From positions 143,509-207,508 of the forward strand of contig QZFT01000089.1 of the NCBI GenBank assembly GCA_003600225.1: a stretch of DNA of 64,000 bases, read 5' to 3'. Origin of the DNA: Pseudonocardiaceae bacterium YIM PH 21723. GTDB taxonomy: Bacteria > Actinomycetota > Actinomycetes > Mycobacteriales > Pseudonocardiaceae. The position numbers were made by a program, and so were the translations under genes. Positions 44,017 to 52,535 of the stretch are shown here, piece after piece; within the stretch, counting starts at the first letter, position 1, and every line of letters begins with the position of its first letter. A model generated the notes under the pieces. The model searched no databases and was not told the DNA's origin. It saw only the letters and a program-made list of their open reading frames with translations.

Positions 44017-44263
44017 AGTACACCGCCCCCAGTTCCCCCAGCAACCCCCAGTTACGTGGAAAACCCCGCGAAGCTGCCGGGTCGGGGGTCCGACAGCATC
44101 GCGGAGTCATCCGGCTTATCGATATGGGGAGCGAATGCGTTACACCCAGACAATGATGTGACCGTCATCACACTCTAATGATCAACTTTGATCGACTGAT
44201 CGGAGCACTGTCGGTCACGCAAGTGCACATAGGTGCACGGAAATGATGGGCCAGAAAAGGAAA

Positions 44264-44302
44264 AACGACCCCCGGCGCTGGGAGGGTGCGCCGGGGGTCG
44301 TT
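44264..44302 (-). terminator. Intrinsic terminator of the 51-residue gene
   Basis: Arms AACGACCCCCGGCGC (44264-44278) and complement (44288-44302). Read on the minus strand the stem is followed by TTTTTCC, and the only gene it can serve is the small one ending at 44420. Confidence 0.8.
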
Positions 44303-44419
44303 CTGTTCCTCCGTCCACATTCACCGCGTGTGGGATGCGGGCCTGCCCCCTGCAGGCGGGCCCGCGCACGGTGGCGCTGCTGCACTCATCAGCGCGCTAG
44401 TGGGACCGAGCGAATCGGT

Positions 44420-44575
44420 TTAGCGGAGGGTGGTCACCTGCGCCTGGGCGATGAGCATGAGCTCGTGCCGCAGGGCCGGAGTAGCTGCGTTGTCGATCGC
44501 TCGCGAGATCGACTTACGGTTACGCGCCTCGACGCGCCGGGCGCGGATCTTGGCTGCGAAGTTCACTTGCGTCAT
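44420..44575 (-). CDS. Small basic 51-residue protein
   Basis: An independent short gene. It starts at ATG 44575 or, better spaced from AAGGGG, at GTG 44566, and ends with TAA at 44420. The protein is basic in its first half (KIRARRVEARNRKSISRAI) and helical throughout (TPALRHELMLIAQAQ), with no Cys, signal or membrane segment. The strong minus-strand terminator downstream supports transcription as its own unit. Function unknown; nucleic-acid or ribosome binding is possible from its charge. Confidence 0.7.
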   Translation of the reverse strand: MTQVNFAAKIRARRVEARNRKSISRAIDNAATPALRHELMLIAQAQVTTLR

Positions 44576-44730
44576 CCCCTTGTGACTTGACGTCGTTGCG
44601 ACAACACAAGTATGGCAAAGAAGTACCCGGATTGCACCCGTTTATTCGGTGAGCTGACCCACAGACCGACGATTCATCGGTGACTTCCCGACACCGACCG
44701 GACAAACCGAGGGTGAACGTGTAGCTCGGG

Positions 44731-45927
44731 TCACTCTTCCCGGCCGAGCAGGAACCGGCCGAAGTGCGGCACGGTGAACGCGATCAGGCCGCGCTCGGCG
44801 CTGTAGACCAGGCCTTTTTTCATCAGCGAGTCCCGGCTGGGCGACAGTGAGGAGGGTTTCCGGCCCAGATGGTCGGCCACCGTCGCCGTCGGGATGCCCT
44901 CGTCCCGGCCCTCGGTCAGCTCGGCCATCGCCCGCAGGTACTCCCGTTCGGCGGGGGTCGCCCGCTCGTACCGGGAGCCGAAGAAACCGACGGCCAGCTC
45001 GGCCTCCGCCTCCGGCGCGGCCACCCGCACGTCCTCCTCGGTGATCGGGTTCTTCGGCGCTGCGTCCCAGGCGGCCTTGCCGTAGGCCTGCACGAAGTAG
45101 GGATAGCCGCCGGACACCTCGAACAACGCGGTGAGCGCGTCGGCCTCGATCTCCGCGTCCTCCCGCTTGATCGGCGCCAGCATCGCCCGGTCGGCCTCCT
45201 CCCGGTCCAGCCGGTCGATCCGCACGTAGCGGAACAGCCGCTCGGAGTAGGACTTGCTCGCGGAGAGCACGGCCGGCAGGTGCGGCAGCCCGGCGCCGAC
45301 CACGACCAGCGGCGCCCCGGACTGGGACAGCTCGTGGCAGGCGGCGCACAGCGCGGAGACGTCGGCGGGCTTGAGGTCCTGCATCTCGTCGATCAGCAGC
45401 GCGACCCCGGTGCCCACGTCGGCGGCCAGTTCGGCGACGTCGGTGAACAGCTCGACCAGGTCGATCTCGATGTCCCCGGAGTCGGCCCGGCCGTGCGCGA
45501 CGGGCGCGTCGATGCCCGGCTGCCACTGCTCCCGCAGCTTCGCGTCCGCCGGGTTGGCCTTCAGCGCGAAGGCCTTCAGCACGCCGAGCACCGTCTCCAC
45601 CTGTTCGGGGTTGCGGTGCCGCACGGCCAGGTCCCGGATCGCCCGGTGCAGGGCGGCGGACAGCGGCTTGCGCAGGTCGGCCTCCGGCCGCGCCTCGATC
45701 TTGCCGGTGCCCCAGCCGCGGTGCATGGCCATCGACTTCAGCTCACCGAGCAGCACCGTCTTACCGACGCCACGCAGGCCGGTGAGCACCAGGCTGCGTT
45801 CCGGCCGGCCGCGCGCGACTCGTTCCAGCACCACGGTGAAGGCATCCAGCTCCCGGTCACGGCCGGCGAGCTCGGGCGGGCGCTGACCGGCGCCGGGGGC
45901 GAACGGGTTCCGGATCGGGTCCATCAT
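44731..45927 (-). CDS. AAA-type ATP-binding protein (Orc1/Cdc6-like or STAND-like)
   Basis: A 398-residue cytosolic ATPase. N-terminal LAGRDRELDAF, Walker A GLRGVGKTVLL (Gly50-Thr57 region), Walker B ALLIDEMQDL, and a sensor segment PLVVVGAGLPHL. The C-terminal quarter resembles a winged helix (IPTATVADHLGRKPSSLSPSRDSLMKKGLV), so it likely binds DNA. Proteins of this form occur in actinomycetes as stand-alone ATPases of unknown role. Tandem ATGs open the frame; either may start. A GTATCCA/TGGATAC dyad lies just upstream, and the large repeat copy B sits in the divergent promoter region. Confidence 0.83.
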   Translation of the reverse strand: MMDPIRNPFAPGAGQRPPELAGRDRELDAFTVVLERVARGRPERSLVLTGLRGVGKTVLLGELKSMAMHRGWGTGKIEARPEADLRKPLSAALHRAIRDLAVRHRNPEQVETVLGVLKAFALKANPADAKLREQWQPGIDAPVAHGRADSGDIEIDLVELFTDVAELAADVGTGVALLIDEMQDLKPADVSALCAACHELSQSGAPLVVVGAGLPHLPAVLSASKSYSERLFRYVRIDRLDREEADRAMLAPIKREDAEIEADALTALFEVSGGYPYFVQAYGKAAWDAAPKNPITEEDVRVAAPEAEAELAVGFFGSRYERATPAEREYLRAMAELTEGRDEGIPTATVADHLGRKPSSLSPSRDSLMKKGLVYSAERGLIAFTVPHFGRFLLGREE

Positions 45928-46007
45928 CCGACTGTATCCATCGATCTAGCGTGGGCCCGATATTTGTGGATACGGGGGTAGGCGTGTTGTCCGGATTGGG
46001 ACGCCTC

Positions 46008-46503
46008 GGGGTTGGGTCTGGCCTTTTGCCGAAGGAGGCTTTGGAGGGGGAGACGTGCTAGGGGCCCGTCTTTCCTGCCGGGCCGTCGGGTGGGGGCACG
46101 CCGGACTGTGCTGTCGGCGCGGGTCATCGCGAACTTGCGCGTGACTGAGGTGACCACTGGGACTGATGGTGCCCTTGTGAGTGAGCAGGCCAAGGGTTAT
46201 CCGTCTTCAAGACCGAAAAACACCCTGTTATCGGTCTTGAAGACGGATAACAGCCTTGGTCCACTGTGGACTGACGATGGAAGGCCGGTCCGGCAGGTCG
46301 AGCCGCGCCCCAGCCCCGCGCAGCGGACCAGACCACCAAGACCGGCGTGCCCCCACCCGACAGCCAGGCAGGAAAGGCCCAACTCCCCTCCCATCCCCAC
46401 CAGAAAGGCGTGCCCCCACCCGACAGCCAGGCCGGAAAGTCCCCGCCCCGGGCCCGTCTCCTCCTCCAAAGCGCCCTTCCCCCGACCGCCGGACGCAACC
46501 CCC
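46008..46503. repeat. Large intergenic inverted-repeat element, copy B
   Basis: About 500 bp without a real gene, in the divergent region between the ATPase and the APC permease. The left arm starts GGGGTTGGGTCTGG and has GGCTTTGGAGGGGGAGACG and GGTGGGGGCACGCCGGACTG, nearly as in copy A (20690-21258); the right arm from about 46340 is inverted and contains a duplicated unit with GGCGTGCCCCCACCCGACAG. The core has a hairpin with 21-bp arms, GTTATCCGTCTTCAAGACC and on (46196-46216) against 46231-46251, flanked by CCAAGG/CCTTGG. The core runs in the opposite orientation to copy A. Frames translated from it are spurious. Confidence 0.75.
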
Positions 46504-46595
46504 GCTAACGCGACCAGTCAGGTGCGCCACAGCGGCGTAGAGATCGCGTCAAGGCCACTCCCCAGCCCGGCCCGCGCGGGCGCACGCTCGCGACC

Positions 46596-47945
46596 ATGGC
46601 GATTCACCCCGTAGTCCGCACGGCCCCCGCACCGGAGCACAAGTTCCGGCTGGGCACCATCACCGGCGTCGCCGCCCTCGGGCTGGACGCGTTGGCCTCC
46701 GTCTCCTACGGCCCGGAGGCGGTCGTGGTCGCGCTGGCCGCCGCCGGCGCGGCCGGGATCTCCTGGACGTTGCCGGTGACGGGTGCGATCGTCGCGCTGC
46801 TGGCGGTGCTGATCCTGGCCTACCGCCAGGTGATCACCGCGTACCCGGACGGCGGCGGTGCCTACACCGTGGCCACGAGGAACCTGGGTCAGCGGGCCGG
46901 GCTGATCGCCGCCGCGAGCCTGATCGTGGACTACGTGTTGAACGCGGCCGTGTCGATCGCCGCCGGGGTGGCCGCGCTGACCTCGGCCGTACCGGGGCTG
47001 CTGCCGTGGACCACCGAGTTGTGCCTGCTGGCCCTGGCCCTGCTGACCTGGGTGAACCTCAAGGGTGTGGCGGCCAGTGGACGCACCTTCGCGCTGCCGG
47101 CGGCGATCTTCGTGCTGCTCATCGCGCTGGTCATCGTGGCCGGCCTGTGGCGCGGGGAACCGGTCACCCCGCTGCCCGCGCCGACGCACACGCAGACCGC
47201 TACCGGAGTCGGCGTGCTGCTCATCCTGGCCGCGTTCGCCAACGGCTGCTCGGCGCTGACCGGGGTGGAGGCCATCGCCAACGCCACCCCGTCGTTCCGC
47301 GGCTCCCGGGTCGCGGCGCGGTCCGAGGCGGTACTCGGTTTCGTGCTCGGCGGCCTGCTGATCGGCCTCGCCGCGCTGGTGCAGCTCTTCGACCTGCGGC
47401 CGGTCGAGGGGCGCACCGTGTTGTCGTTGCTGGTGGAGGGCTCGCTGGGCGACGGCGGGCTGTACCTGGCCGTGCAGCTGATGACCATGGTCGTGCTGGC
47501 GCTGGCCGCGAACACCTCGTTCGGTGGCATGCCGGTGCTGACCGCGAAGCTGGCCAAGGACCGGTATCTGCCCGCCGCGTTCGGGCACTGCCGGGACCGG
47601 CTGGTGCACCGGGTGGGGATTCTGGTGCTGTCCGGGCTCACCGCCGTGCTGCTGGTGTTCTCCGGCGGCGCGCTGGAGGTGCTGGTGCCGCTGTTCGCCA
47701 TCGGCGTCTTCATCGGCTTCGCCCTGTGCCAGGTGGGCATGGTGCGGCACTGGCTGCGGGAACAGGGCGAGACCTGGCGACTGGCCGTCAACGGCCTCGG
47801 GGCGACGCTGACGGCGGTCGCCGCCGTCGTCGTCACCTGCGTCAAGTTCACCGAGGGCGCCTGGCTGATCGTGCTGGTGCTGCCGTTCCTGGTCGCCCTG
47901 CTCACCGCGATCAAAGGATATTCAGAACTCTTCGACCAACTCTAG
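46596..47945 (+). CDS. APC-superfamily permease (KimA/YdaO-like)
   Basis: A 449-residue membrane transporter with about 11-12 hydrophobic helices. The N-terminus KFRLGTITGVAALGLDALASVSYGPEA and the segment YPDGGGAYTVATRNLG are typical of the APC group that includes KimA-type potassium/proton symporters and amino-acid permeases. It is shorter than KimA-type proteins (about 600), lacking their soluble C-terminal domain. The ribosome-binding site is weak. Substrate, K+ or an amino acid, cannot be decided from sequence. Confidence 0.85.
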   Translation: MAIHPVVRTAPAPEHKFRLGTITGVAALGLDALASVSYGPEAVVVALAAAGAAGISWTLPVTGAIVALLAVLILAYRQVITAYPDGGGAYTVATRNLGQRAGLIAAASLIVDYVLNAAVSIAAGVAALTSAVPGLLPWTTELCLLALALLTWVNLKGVAASGRTFALPAAIFVLLIALVIVAGLWRGEPVTPLPAPTHTQTATGVGVLLILAAFANGCSALTGVEAIANATPSFRGSRVAARSEAVLGFVLGGLLIGLAALVQLFDLRPVEGRTVLSLLVEGSLGDGGLYLAVQLMTMVVLALAANTSFGGMPVLTAKLAKDRYLPAAFGHCRDRLVHRVGILVLSGLTAVLLVFSGGALEVLVPLFAIGVFIGFALCQVGMVRHWLREQGETWRLAVNGLGATLTAVAAVVVTCVKFTEGAWLIVLVLPFLVALLTAIKGYSELFDQL

Positions 47946-47957
47946 AAAGCACTAGAG
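47940..47957. terminator. Small hairpin between convergent genes
   Basis: CTCTAG-AAAGCA-CTAGAG, including the permease stop codon and ending 5 bp before the stop of the peptidoglycan-binding protein gene. It is weak, but the position fits a shared terminator. Confidence 0.4.
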
Positions 47958-47961
47958 AAGG

Positions 47962-48693
47962 CTAGGAGAACAGGATCGCCCAGTCATCCGGCCAGACCTC
48001 ACCGAAGCGGGTGGTCCCCGGCATCTTGTCCCGCTGCCAGGCGGCCACGGCGTCCGCGGTCTCCTGCTCGAACCGGCCGTCTGCCCAGCCCTCGTGGCTC
48101 GGCGCGTAGCCGAGTTCCTGCAGCCGTCGCTGGATCCGGGCGACCTGGTCGCGCTCCCAGCCGGTCGCTCCGCCATGCGAGTCGACCGGGCCGGTCAGCG
48201 GGCCGAAGTACGCGCCCGGACGTAACCGGAAACCGCCCTCGGCGGGCTTCGTGGTGCCGGCCAGCATCGGCAGGTCCCACGGCTGGTCATCGAGCAGCGC
48301 GCGGGTGTCCAGCACCGAGAAGTGCGCGTGGCCGTAGTGCTCGAAGCTCGGCGTCCACTCGAACGGCCGCTGCCCCGGCCGGGTGTCCATGATCAACGCC
48401 CGGAAGATCTGGTACTTCAGCCGGTACTCGCCGCCGTTCCTGGTGGCCTCCAGCATCTCGTCGGTGAACCGGTTCATGTCCACGCCGTTGTCCGGGTCGT
48501 GGGTGATGTCGAGGGCGGTCACCCAGGCCTGGCCGTCCAGCACGACCCACGGGTTGTGATCGCTGGCCGACCCCTGGTTCCGGTGCGCGTCGTCGCCGAT
48601 CGCGCCATCGGATGCCTTGTTGCGGTCCGGGAACTGCTCGTTGAACTGGAACCGCAGGGTCTCCAGCGCGGGGGCGAGCAACCACTCGGCCAT
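47962..48693 (-). CDS. M15-like peptidase with C-terminal peptidoglycan-binding domain
   Basis: A 243-residue protein. The ATG at 48693 (GGAGG four bases upstream) is chosen over an extension to 48855. The N-terminal domain has a zinc-peptidase-like ligand set: His in SASDHNPW, Asp in TALDITHD and the HxH of YGHAHFSVL, an arrangement reminiscent of M15 D,D-carboxypeptidases and phage endolysins. The C-terminal 65 residues form a PG_binding_1-type repeat (VARIQRRLQELGYAP, DGRFEQETADAVAAWQ). No signal peptide is visible, which is odd for a wall enzyme and would fit a phage-derived or tail-released protein. Confidence 0.75.
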   Translation of the reverse strand: MAEWLLAPALETLRFQFNEQFPDRNKASDGAIGDDAHRNQGSASDHNPWVVLDGQAWVTALDITHDPDNGVDMNRFTDEMLEATRNGGEYRLKYQIFRALIMDTRPGQRPFEWTPSFEHYGHAHFSVLDTRALLDDQPWDLPMLAGTTKPAEGGFRLRPGAYFGPLTGPVDSHGGATGWERDQVARIQRRLQELGYAPSHEGWADGRFEQETADAVAAWQRDKMPGTTRFGEVWPDDWAILFS

Positions 48694-48889
48694 CGGGCCT
48701 CCATTCCGGGTAACGGGGGCTATGTCGAATGGCCGTACTTCCCCCAGGAGGCCAGATGATCTCGACAGATCAAGTTTCCGTTGGCAGAACAGGGAGAACT
48801 GTGCCCCAGGCCACATGATCGGCCGGATAAAAGTCGAAATCCGGTGCGGCGGCAACTAGGTTCGACGTCAAGCGACCCAGGAGGTTCCA

Positions 48890-49510
48890 GTGGCAGAAGT
48901 GGTGACCAGAGGTAAGGGCGAGGTCGAGCGGACCGCCGACCGCGCGCAGGTCTGGGTGACGTTCTCGGCCACCGCCGCGGACCGCAAGCTCGCGGTGAAG
49001 AAACTCGCCGACCAGGTGACCGAGGTGGAACGGCTCCTCGTCGACGAGCGTTTCGAGGTGCGTTCGCGTGGGCTGTCGGTGTCCGCGGCCTGGGAGGACG
49101 GCAAGCAGATCGGCTCGCAGGCCGACCAGCAGTACCAGATCCGGGTGGCCGCGAACGGCGCCCTGGAGGAGTTGCTGAACGGCCTGATCGCGGCCGAGCC
49201 CGCACACGTGAACGGGCCCAACTGGGAGCTGTCCGACCCGGGTGACGCGGTGCAGGACGCGCAGTACCTGGCGGTCAGCGACGCGCGGCGGCGGGCCGAG
49301 GGGTACGCGACCGCTCTCGGTACCCAGCTGGGCAACCTGCTGCGCATCTCGGATGGGGACGGCACGTCCGCGATCGCGCCGCGGGCCTACGCGATGGGCG
49401 CCGCCTCCGCGCAGAGCTTCGACGCACCGGACACGACCAACCTGAACCTGGAGCCGGAGCAGATCACCGTCTCCGCGGAGTGCACGGCGGTGTGGTCACT
49501 CATCGGCTAG
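48890..49510 (+). CDS. SIMPL-domain (DUF541) protein
   Basis: A 206-residue protein filled by one SIMPL domain: VVTRGKGEVERTADRAQVWVTFSA, GLSVSAAWEDGKQIG and the typical ALGTQLGNLLRISDGD near the end. The GTG at 48890 follows AGGAGG. Unlike many relatives it has no signal peptide. SIMPL proteins are linked to signalling and oxidative stress in various organisms, but no biochemical role can be assigned here. It is divergent from the M15-like gene. Confidence 0.85.
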   Translation: MAEVVTRGKGEVERTADRAQVWVTFSATAADRKLAVKKLADQVTEVERLLVDERFEVRSRGLSVSAAWEDGKQIGSQADQQYQIRVAANGALEELLNGLIAAEPAHVNGPNWELSDPGDAVQDAQYLAVSDARRRAEGYATALGTQLGNLLRISDGDGTSAIAPRAYAMGAASAQSFDAPDTTNLNLEPEQITVSAECTAVWSLIG

Positions 49511-49659
49511 CAGCGCGTTTCTGCTGGTCAGGAGTGTCCGTTATCTAGTCGTTACTCAGGGGGTGCTGCCTTTACCGGCGTGGCACAACGTGGATACCGG
49601 TTCGTCGCAAAGCGAGCCAATAGTTGTTCACGTAACGCCCCAACGGAAGGAAGCCCGAC

Positions 49660-49740
49660 ATGCAGAACTCGACCGGTGTGGTGTCGTCCCTCGTCGAAAT
49701 CGTCGACGCCCTGGTGCACCTCCTGCTCGGCGACCTGTAG
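49660..49740 (+). CDS. 26-residue hydrophobic peptide gene
   Basis: A very short gene framed by strong signals: GGAAGGAAG ribosome-binding site 8-16 nt before the ATG at 49660, stop TAG at 49738-49740 and a perfect terminator 13 bp later. The peptide begins MQNSTGVVSSLVEIVDALVH and ends LLLGDL; spacing of Val, Leu and Ile predicts an amphipathic or membrane-associated helix. No signal peptidase site and no Cys. It could be a small toxin-like peptide, a membrane regulator or a secreted peptide signal. No antisense RNA or modifying enzyme is evident next to it. Confidence 0.65.
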   Translation: MQNSTGVVSSLVEIVDALVHLLLGDL

Positions 49741-49753
49741 TCCCCCACACGCA

Positions 49754-49788
49754 AAAGCCCCGGCGACCAACACGGTCGCCGGGGCTTT
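49754..49788. terminator. Bidirectional terminator, peptide gene / fadA2
   Basis: Perfect 15-bp arms AAAGCCCCGGCGACC (49754-49768) and complement (49774-49788) with A-rich upstream and T-rich downstream flanks. It serves the plus-strand peptide gene and the minus-strand fadA2, whose stop is 13 bp away. Confidence 0.9.
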
Positions 49789-49800
49789 CGACTGTCGTGC

Positions 49801-51081
49801 CTACTTCTCCAGGATGGCGGTGACGCCCTGGCCACCGGCGGCGCAGATGGAGATGAGCACCTTGCCGGAGCCCTTCTCGTTCAGCAGCTTCGCCGCGTTG
49901 GCCACGATCCGGGCGCCGGTGGCGGCGAACGGGTGCGCGGCGGCGAGGGAGCTGCCCTTGACGTTCAGCTTCGACCGGTCGATGGAGCCGAGCGGCGCGT
50001 CGAGGCCCAGCTTGGACTTGGCGAAGTCGGCGTCCTCCCACGCGGCGAGCGTGGAGAGCACCTGACCGGCGAAGGCCTCGTGGATCTCGTAGAAGTCGAA
50101 GTCCTGCAGCTTCAGGTCGGCCTTGGCCAGCATCCGCGGCACCGCGTAGGCCGGGGCCATCAGCAGGCCCTCGCCACCGTGCACGTAGTCCACCGCGGCG
50201 TTCTCGCTGAAGGTGAAGTACGCCAGCACCGGTAGGTTGTGCGCCTTGGCCCACTCCTCACTGGCCAGCAGCACGGTGGACGCGCCGTCGGACAGCGGGG
50301 TGGAGTTACCGGCGGTCATGGTGCCGGTCTCCTTGTCGCCGAAGACGGGCTTCAGCTTGGCCAGCTTCTCGCCGCGCGAGTCGGCGCGCAGGTTCTGGTC
50401 CTTGGTCACGCCCAGGTACGGGGTGATCAGGTCGTCCTGCCAGCCCTCCTCGTAGGACTTGGCCAGGTTCTGGTGGCTGGCGGCGGCCAGCTCGTCCTGC
50501 GCCTCACGGGTGATGTTCCAGGCCTTGGTGGTGATGGCCTGGTGCTCGCCCATGGACAGGCCGGTGCGCGGCTCACCGTTCTTGGGGATGTCCGGCACGA
50601 TGTGACCGGGGCGGATCTTCGCCAGCTGCTTGAGGCGGCCGCCCAAAGTCTTCTGCCGGTTGGTCTCCAGCAGGATCTGGCGCAGGTTCTCGTTGACGCC
50701 GATCGGCGCGTCACTGGTGGTGTCGGTACCACCGGCGATGCCGACCTCGATCTGCCCGAGGGCGATCTTGTTGGCGACCAGGATGACCGCTTCCAGACCG
50801 GTGCCGCACGCCTGCTGGATGTCGTAGGCGGGGGTCTCCGGCGACAGGCCGGATCCCAGCACGACCTCACGGGCGAGGTTGAAGTCGCGGCTGTGCTTGA
50901 GCACGGCGCCGGCCACGAACTCGCCGACCTTCTCGCCCTGCAGGCCGAACCGGCTCACCAGGCCATCGAGTGCGGCGGTGAGCATGTCCTGGTTGGATGC
51001 GGTCTTGTAGGGGCCGTTGGACCGCGCGAACGGGATCCGGTTGCCACCCAGTACCGCCACTCGACGAACTTCCGCGGCCAT
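49801..51081 (-). CDS. fadA2: Acetyl-CoA acetyltransferase / 3-ketoacyl-CoA thiolase FadA2
   Basis: A 426-residue thiolase that cleaves or condenses acyl-CoA. The ATG at 51081 has GGAGG four bases upstream. It has the thiolase nucleophile region QQACGTGLEAVI, NGEPRTGLSMGEHQAIT, TAGNSTPLSDGAS, FYEIHEAFAGQ and the C-terminal ICAAGGQGVTAI with the second active-site Cys. It matches mycobacterial FadA2 in sequence and in being divergent from fabG4-htdX. The shared operator at 51131-51160 should control both directions. Confidence 0.92.
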   Translation of the reverse strand: MAAEVRRVAVLGGNRIPFARSNGPYKTASNQDMLTAALDGLVSRFGLQGEKVGEFVAGAVLKHSRDFNLAREVVLGSGLSPETPAYDIQQACGTGLEAVILVANKIALGQIEVGIAGGTDTTSDAPIGVNENLRQILLETNRQKTLGGRLKQLAKIRPGHIVPDIPKNGEPRTGLSMGEHQAITTKAWNITREAQDELAAASHQNLAKSYEEGWQDDLITPYLGVTKDQNLRADSRGEKLAKLKPVFGDKETGTMTAGNSTPLSDGASTVLLASEEWAKAHNLPVLAYFTFSENAAVDYVHGGEGLLMAPAYAVPRMLAKADLKLQDFDFYEIHEAFAGQVLSTLAAWEDADFAKSKLGLDAPLGSIDRSKLNVKGSSLAAAHPFAATGARIVANAAKLLNEKGSGKVLISICAAGGQGVTAILEK

Positions 51082-51130
51082 AAGTCCTCCGTAGACCAAA
51101 TGTGAACTGCACTACGCTGGTCACCATAAC

Positions 51131-51160
51131 CTACCCAAGAGTAGCCTTACTTCCGAGTAG
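51131..51160. promoter_or_regulatory. Paired palindromic operator between fadA2 and fabG4
   Basis: CTACCCAAGAGTAG (51131-51144) and TTACTTCCGAGTAG (51147-51160), centres 16 bp apart, in the 92-bp divergent promoter. The same 16-bp spacing and the linking GTAGCCTTACT occur at 58035-58064. The second site abuts the fabG4 ribosome-binding site. Confidence 0.75.
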
Positions 51161-51173
51161 GGAGGCATCTCAC

Positions 51174-52532
51174 ATGTCCGATCAGTACACAAAGTTCGCG
51201 CAATCGGGTTTCGGTGGCTTCTTCGTGAAGCGCCTTGGCCTGCCCAACCCCGTGCCGCTGCGGCGCTACAAGGCCGGCCAGCCGGTCGTGGATGGCACCA
51301 TCCTGTTCGGCTCGAGTGAAGGCGCCAGGCTCACCGACTCGGTGAACGCGGTCTTCAAGTCGATCGGCGCCGAGGTGGCCACCGAATACGTGCGGCCCGC
51401 CTCGAAGGAACAGCCCGGTGCCAAGCACGCGGCGCTGGTCTTCGACGCGACCGGCATCAAGGACTCCACCCAGCTGAAGCAGGCCTACGAGTTCTTCCAC
51501 AACGCGTTCCGCAGTGTGAACTCGTCGGGACGACTCATCGTCCTGGGCAGCACCCCCGAGGAACTGAAGGACCCGCGCGAGCGGACCGCCCAGCGCTCCC
51601 TCGAAGGCCTGACCCGGTCGCTGGGCAAGGAGGCGCAGAAGGGCGCCACCGCAAACCTGATCTACGTCGCGCCCGGCGCCGAGGGTGCCATCGAGTCCAC
51701 GCTGCGCTTCTTCCTCTCCGCCAAGTCGGCCTATGTCTCGGGCCAGGTGGCGAAGATCGGCAAGGGCAAGGTCGAGGAGCCGGCCAACTGGGACAAGCCC
51801 CTGGAGGGCAAGGTCGCGCTGGTCACCGGAGCCGCCCGCGGTATCGGTGAGTCCATCGCCGAGACCTTCGCCCGGGACGGCGCCAAGGTCATCGTGCTGG
51901 ACGTGCCGCAGGCGGGCGAGGACCTGTCCAAGGTGGCCAACCGGATCGGTGGCAGCGCGCTGCAGCTGGACATCACCGCGGCCGACGCCGGTCAGAAGAT
52001 CGCCGAGTTCGCCAAGGAGCGGCACGGCGGCCTGGACATCGTGGTGCACAACGCCGGTGTCACCCGGGACAAGCTGATCGCCAACATGGACGAGAAGCGC
52101 TGGGACCTGGCCATCGCGATCAACCTGACCGCGCAGGAGGACATCAACGCCGCGCTACTGGAGGCCAAGGCCATCAACAAGGGCGGCCGGATCATCACGA
52201 TCTCCTCGATCGCCGGCATCGCGGGCAACCGCGGCCAGACCAACTACGGCACCACCAAGGCCGGCGTCATCGGCCTGGCGCAGTCCTGGGCGCCGGAGTT
52301 CGCCAAGAACGACATCACCATCAACGTCATCGCCCCCGGCACCATCGAGACCAAGATGTTCGCGGCCGTGCCGCTGACCATCAAGGAAGCAGCCCGCCGG
52401 ATGAACTCGCTGTCCCAGGGCGGGCAGCCGGTGGACGTCGCCGAGGGCATCGCCTGGTTCGCCAGCCCGGCCTCCGGCGGTCTCACCGCGAACGTGGTGC
52501 GGGTCTGCGGGCAGCACCTGATCGGGGCATAG
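51174..52532 (+). CDS. fabG4: High-molecular-weight 3-oxoacyl reductase FabG4
   Basis: A 452-residue NAD(P)H-dependent ketoreductase. The ATG at 51174 behind GGGAGG is preferred to the longer frame, which would include the operator. An N-terminal flavodoxin-like, non-catalytic domain (residues 1-200) precedes the SDR domain with TGAARGIGES, NAGVTRDKLIANM, Ser in ISSIAG and YGTTK. Length and architecture match mycobacterial FabG4, which reduces 3-oxoacyl-CoA. It forms an operon with htdX (3-bp gap). Confidence 0.93.
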   Translation: MSDQYTKFAQSGFGGFFVKRLGLPNPVPLRRYKAGQPVVDGTILFGSSEGARLTDSVNAVFKSIGAEVATEYVRPASKEQPGAKHAALVFDATGIKDSTQLKQAYEFFHNAFRSVNSSGRLIVLGSTPEELKDPRERTAQRSLEGLTRSLGKEAQKGATANLIYVAPGAEGAIESTLRFFLSAKSAYVSGQVAKIGKGKVEEPANWDKPLEGKVALVTGAARGIGESIAETFARDGAKVIVLDVPQAGEDLSKVANRIGGSALQLDITAADAGQKIAEFAKERHGGLDIVVHNAGVTRDKLIANMDEKRWDLAIAINLTAQEDINAALLEAKAINKGGRIITISSIAGIAGNRGQTNYGTTKAGVIGLAQSWAPEFAKNDITINVIAPGTIETKMFAAVPLTIKEAARRMNSLSQGGQPVDVAEGIAWFASPASGGLTANVVRVCGQHLIGA

Positions 52533-52535
52533 GTC

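Noticed and set aside
44175..44369. 64-codon minus-strand frame downstream of the 51-residue gene
   Set aside because: It runs through the terminator hairpin at 44264-44302 and has no ribosome-binding site.
46008..46503. Insertion sequence
   Set aside because: There is no transposase frame and no clear short target duplication visible; only a non-autonomous element can be supported.
49552..49773. Minus-strand 73-codon frame over the peptide gene
   Set aside because: It spans the terminator and the opposite-strand gene signals and shows no recognisable family.
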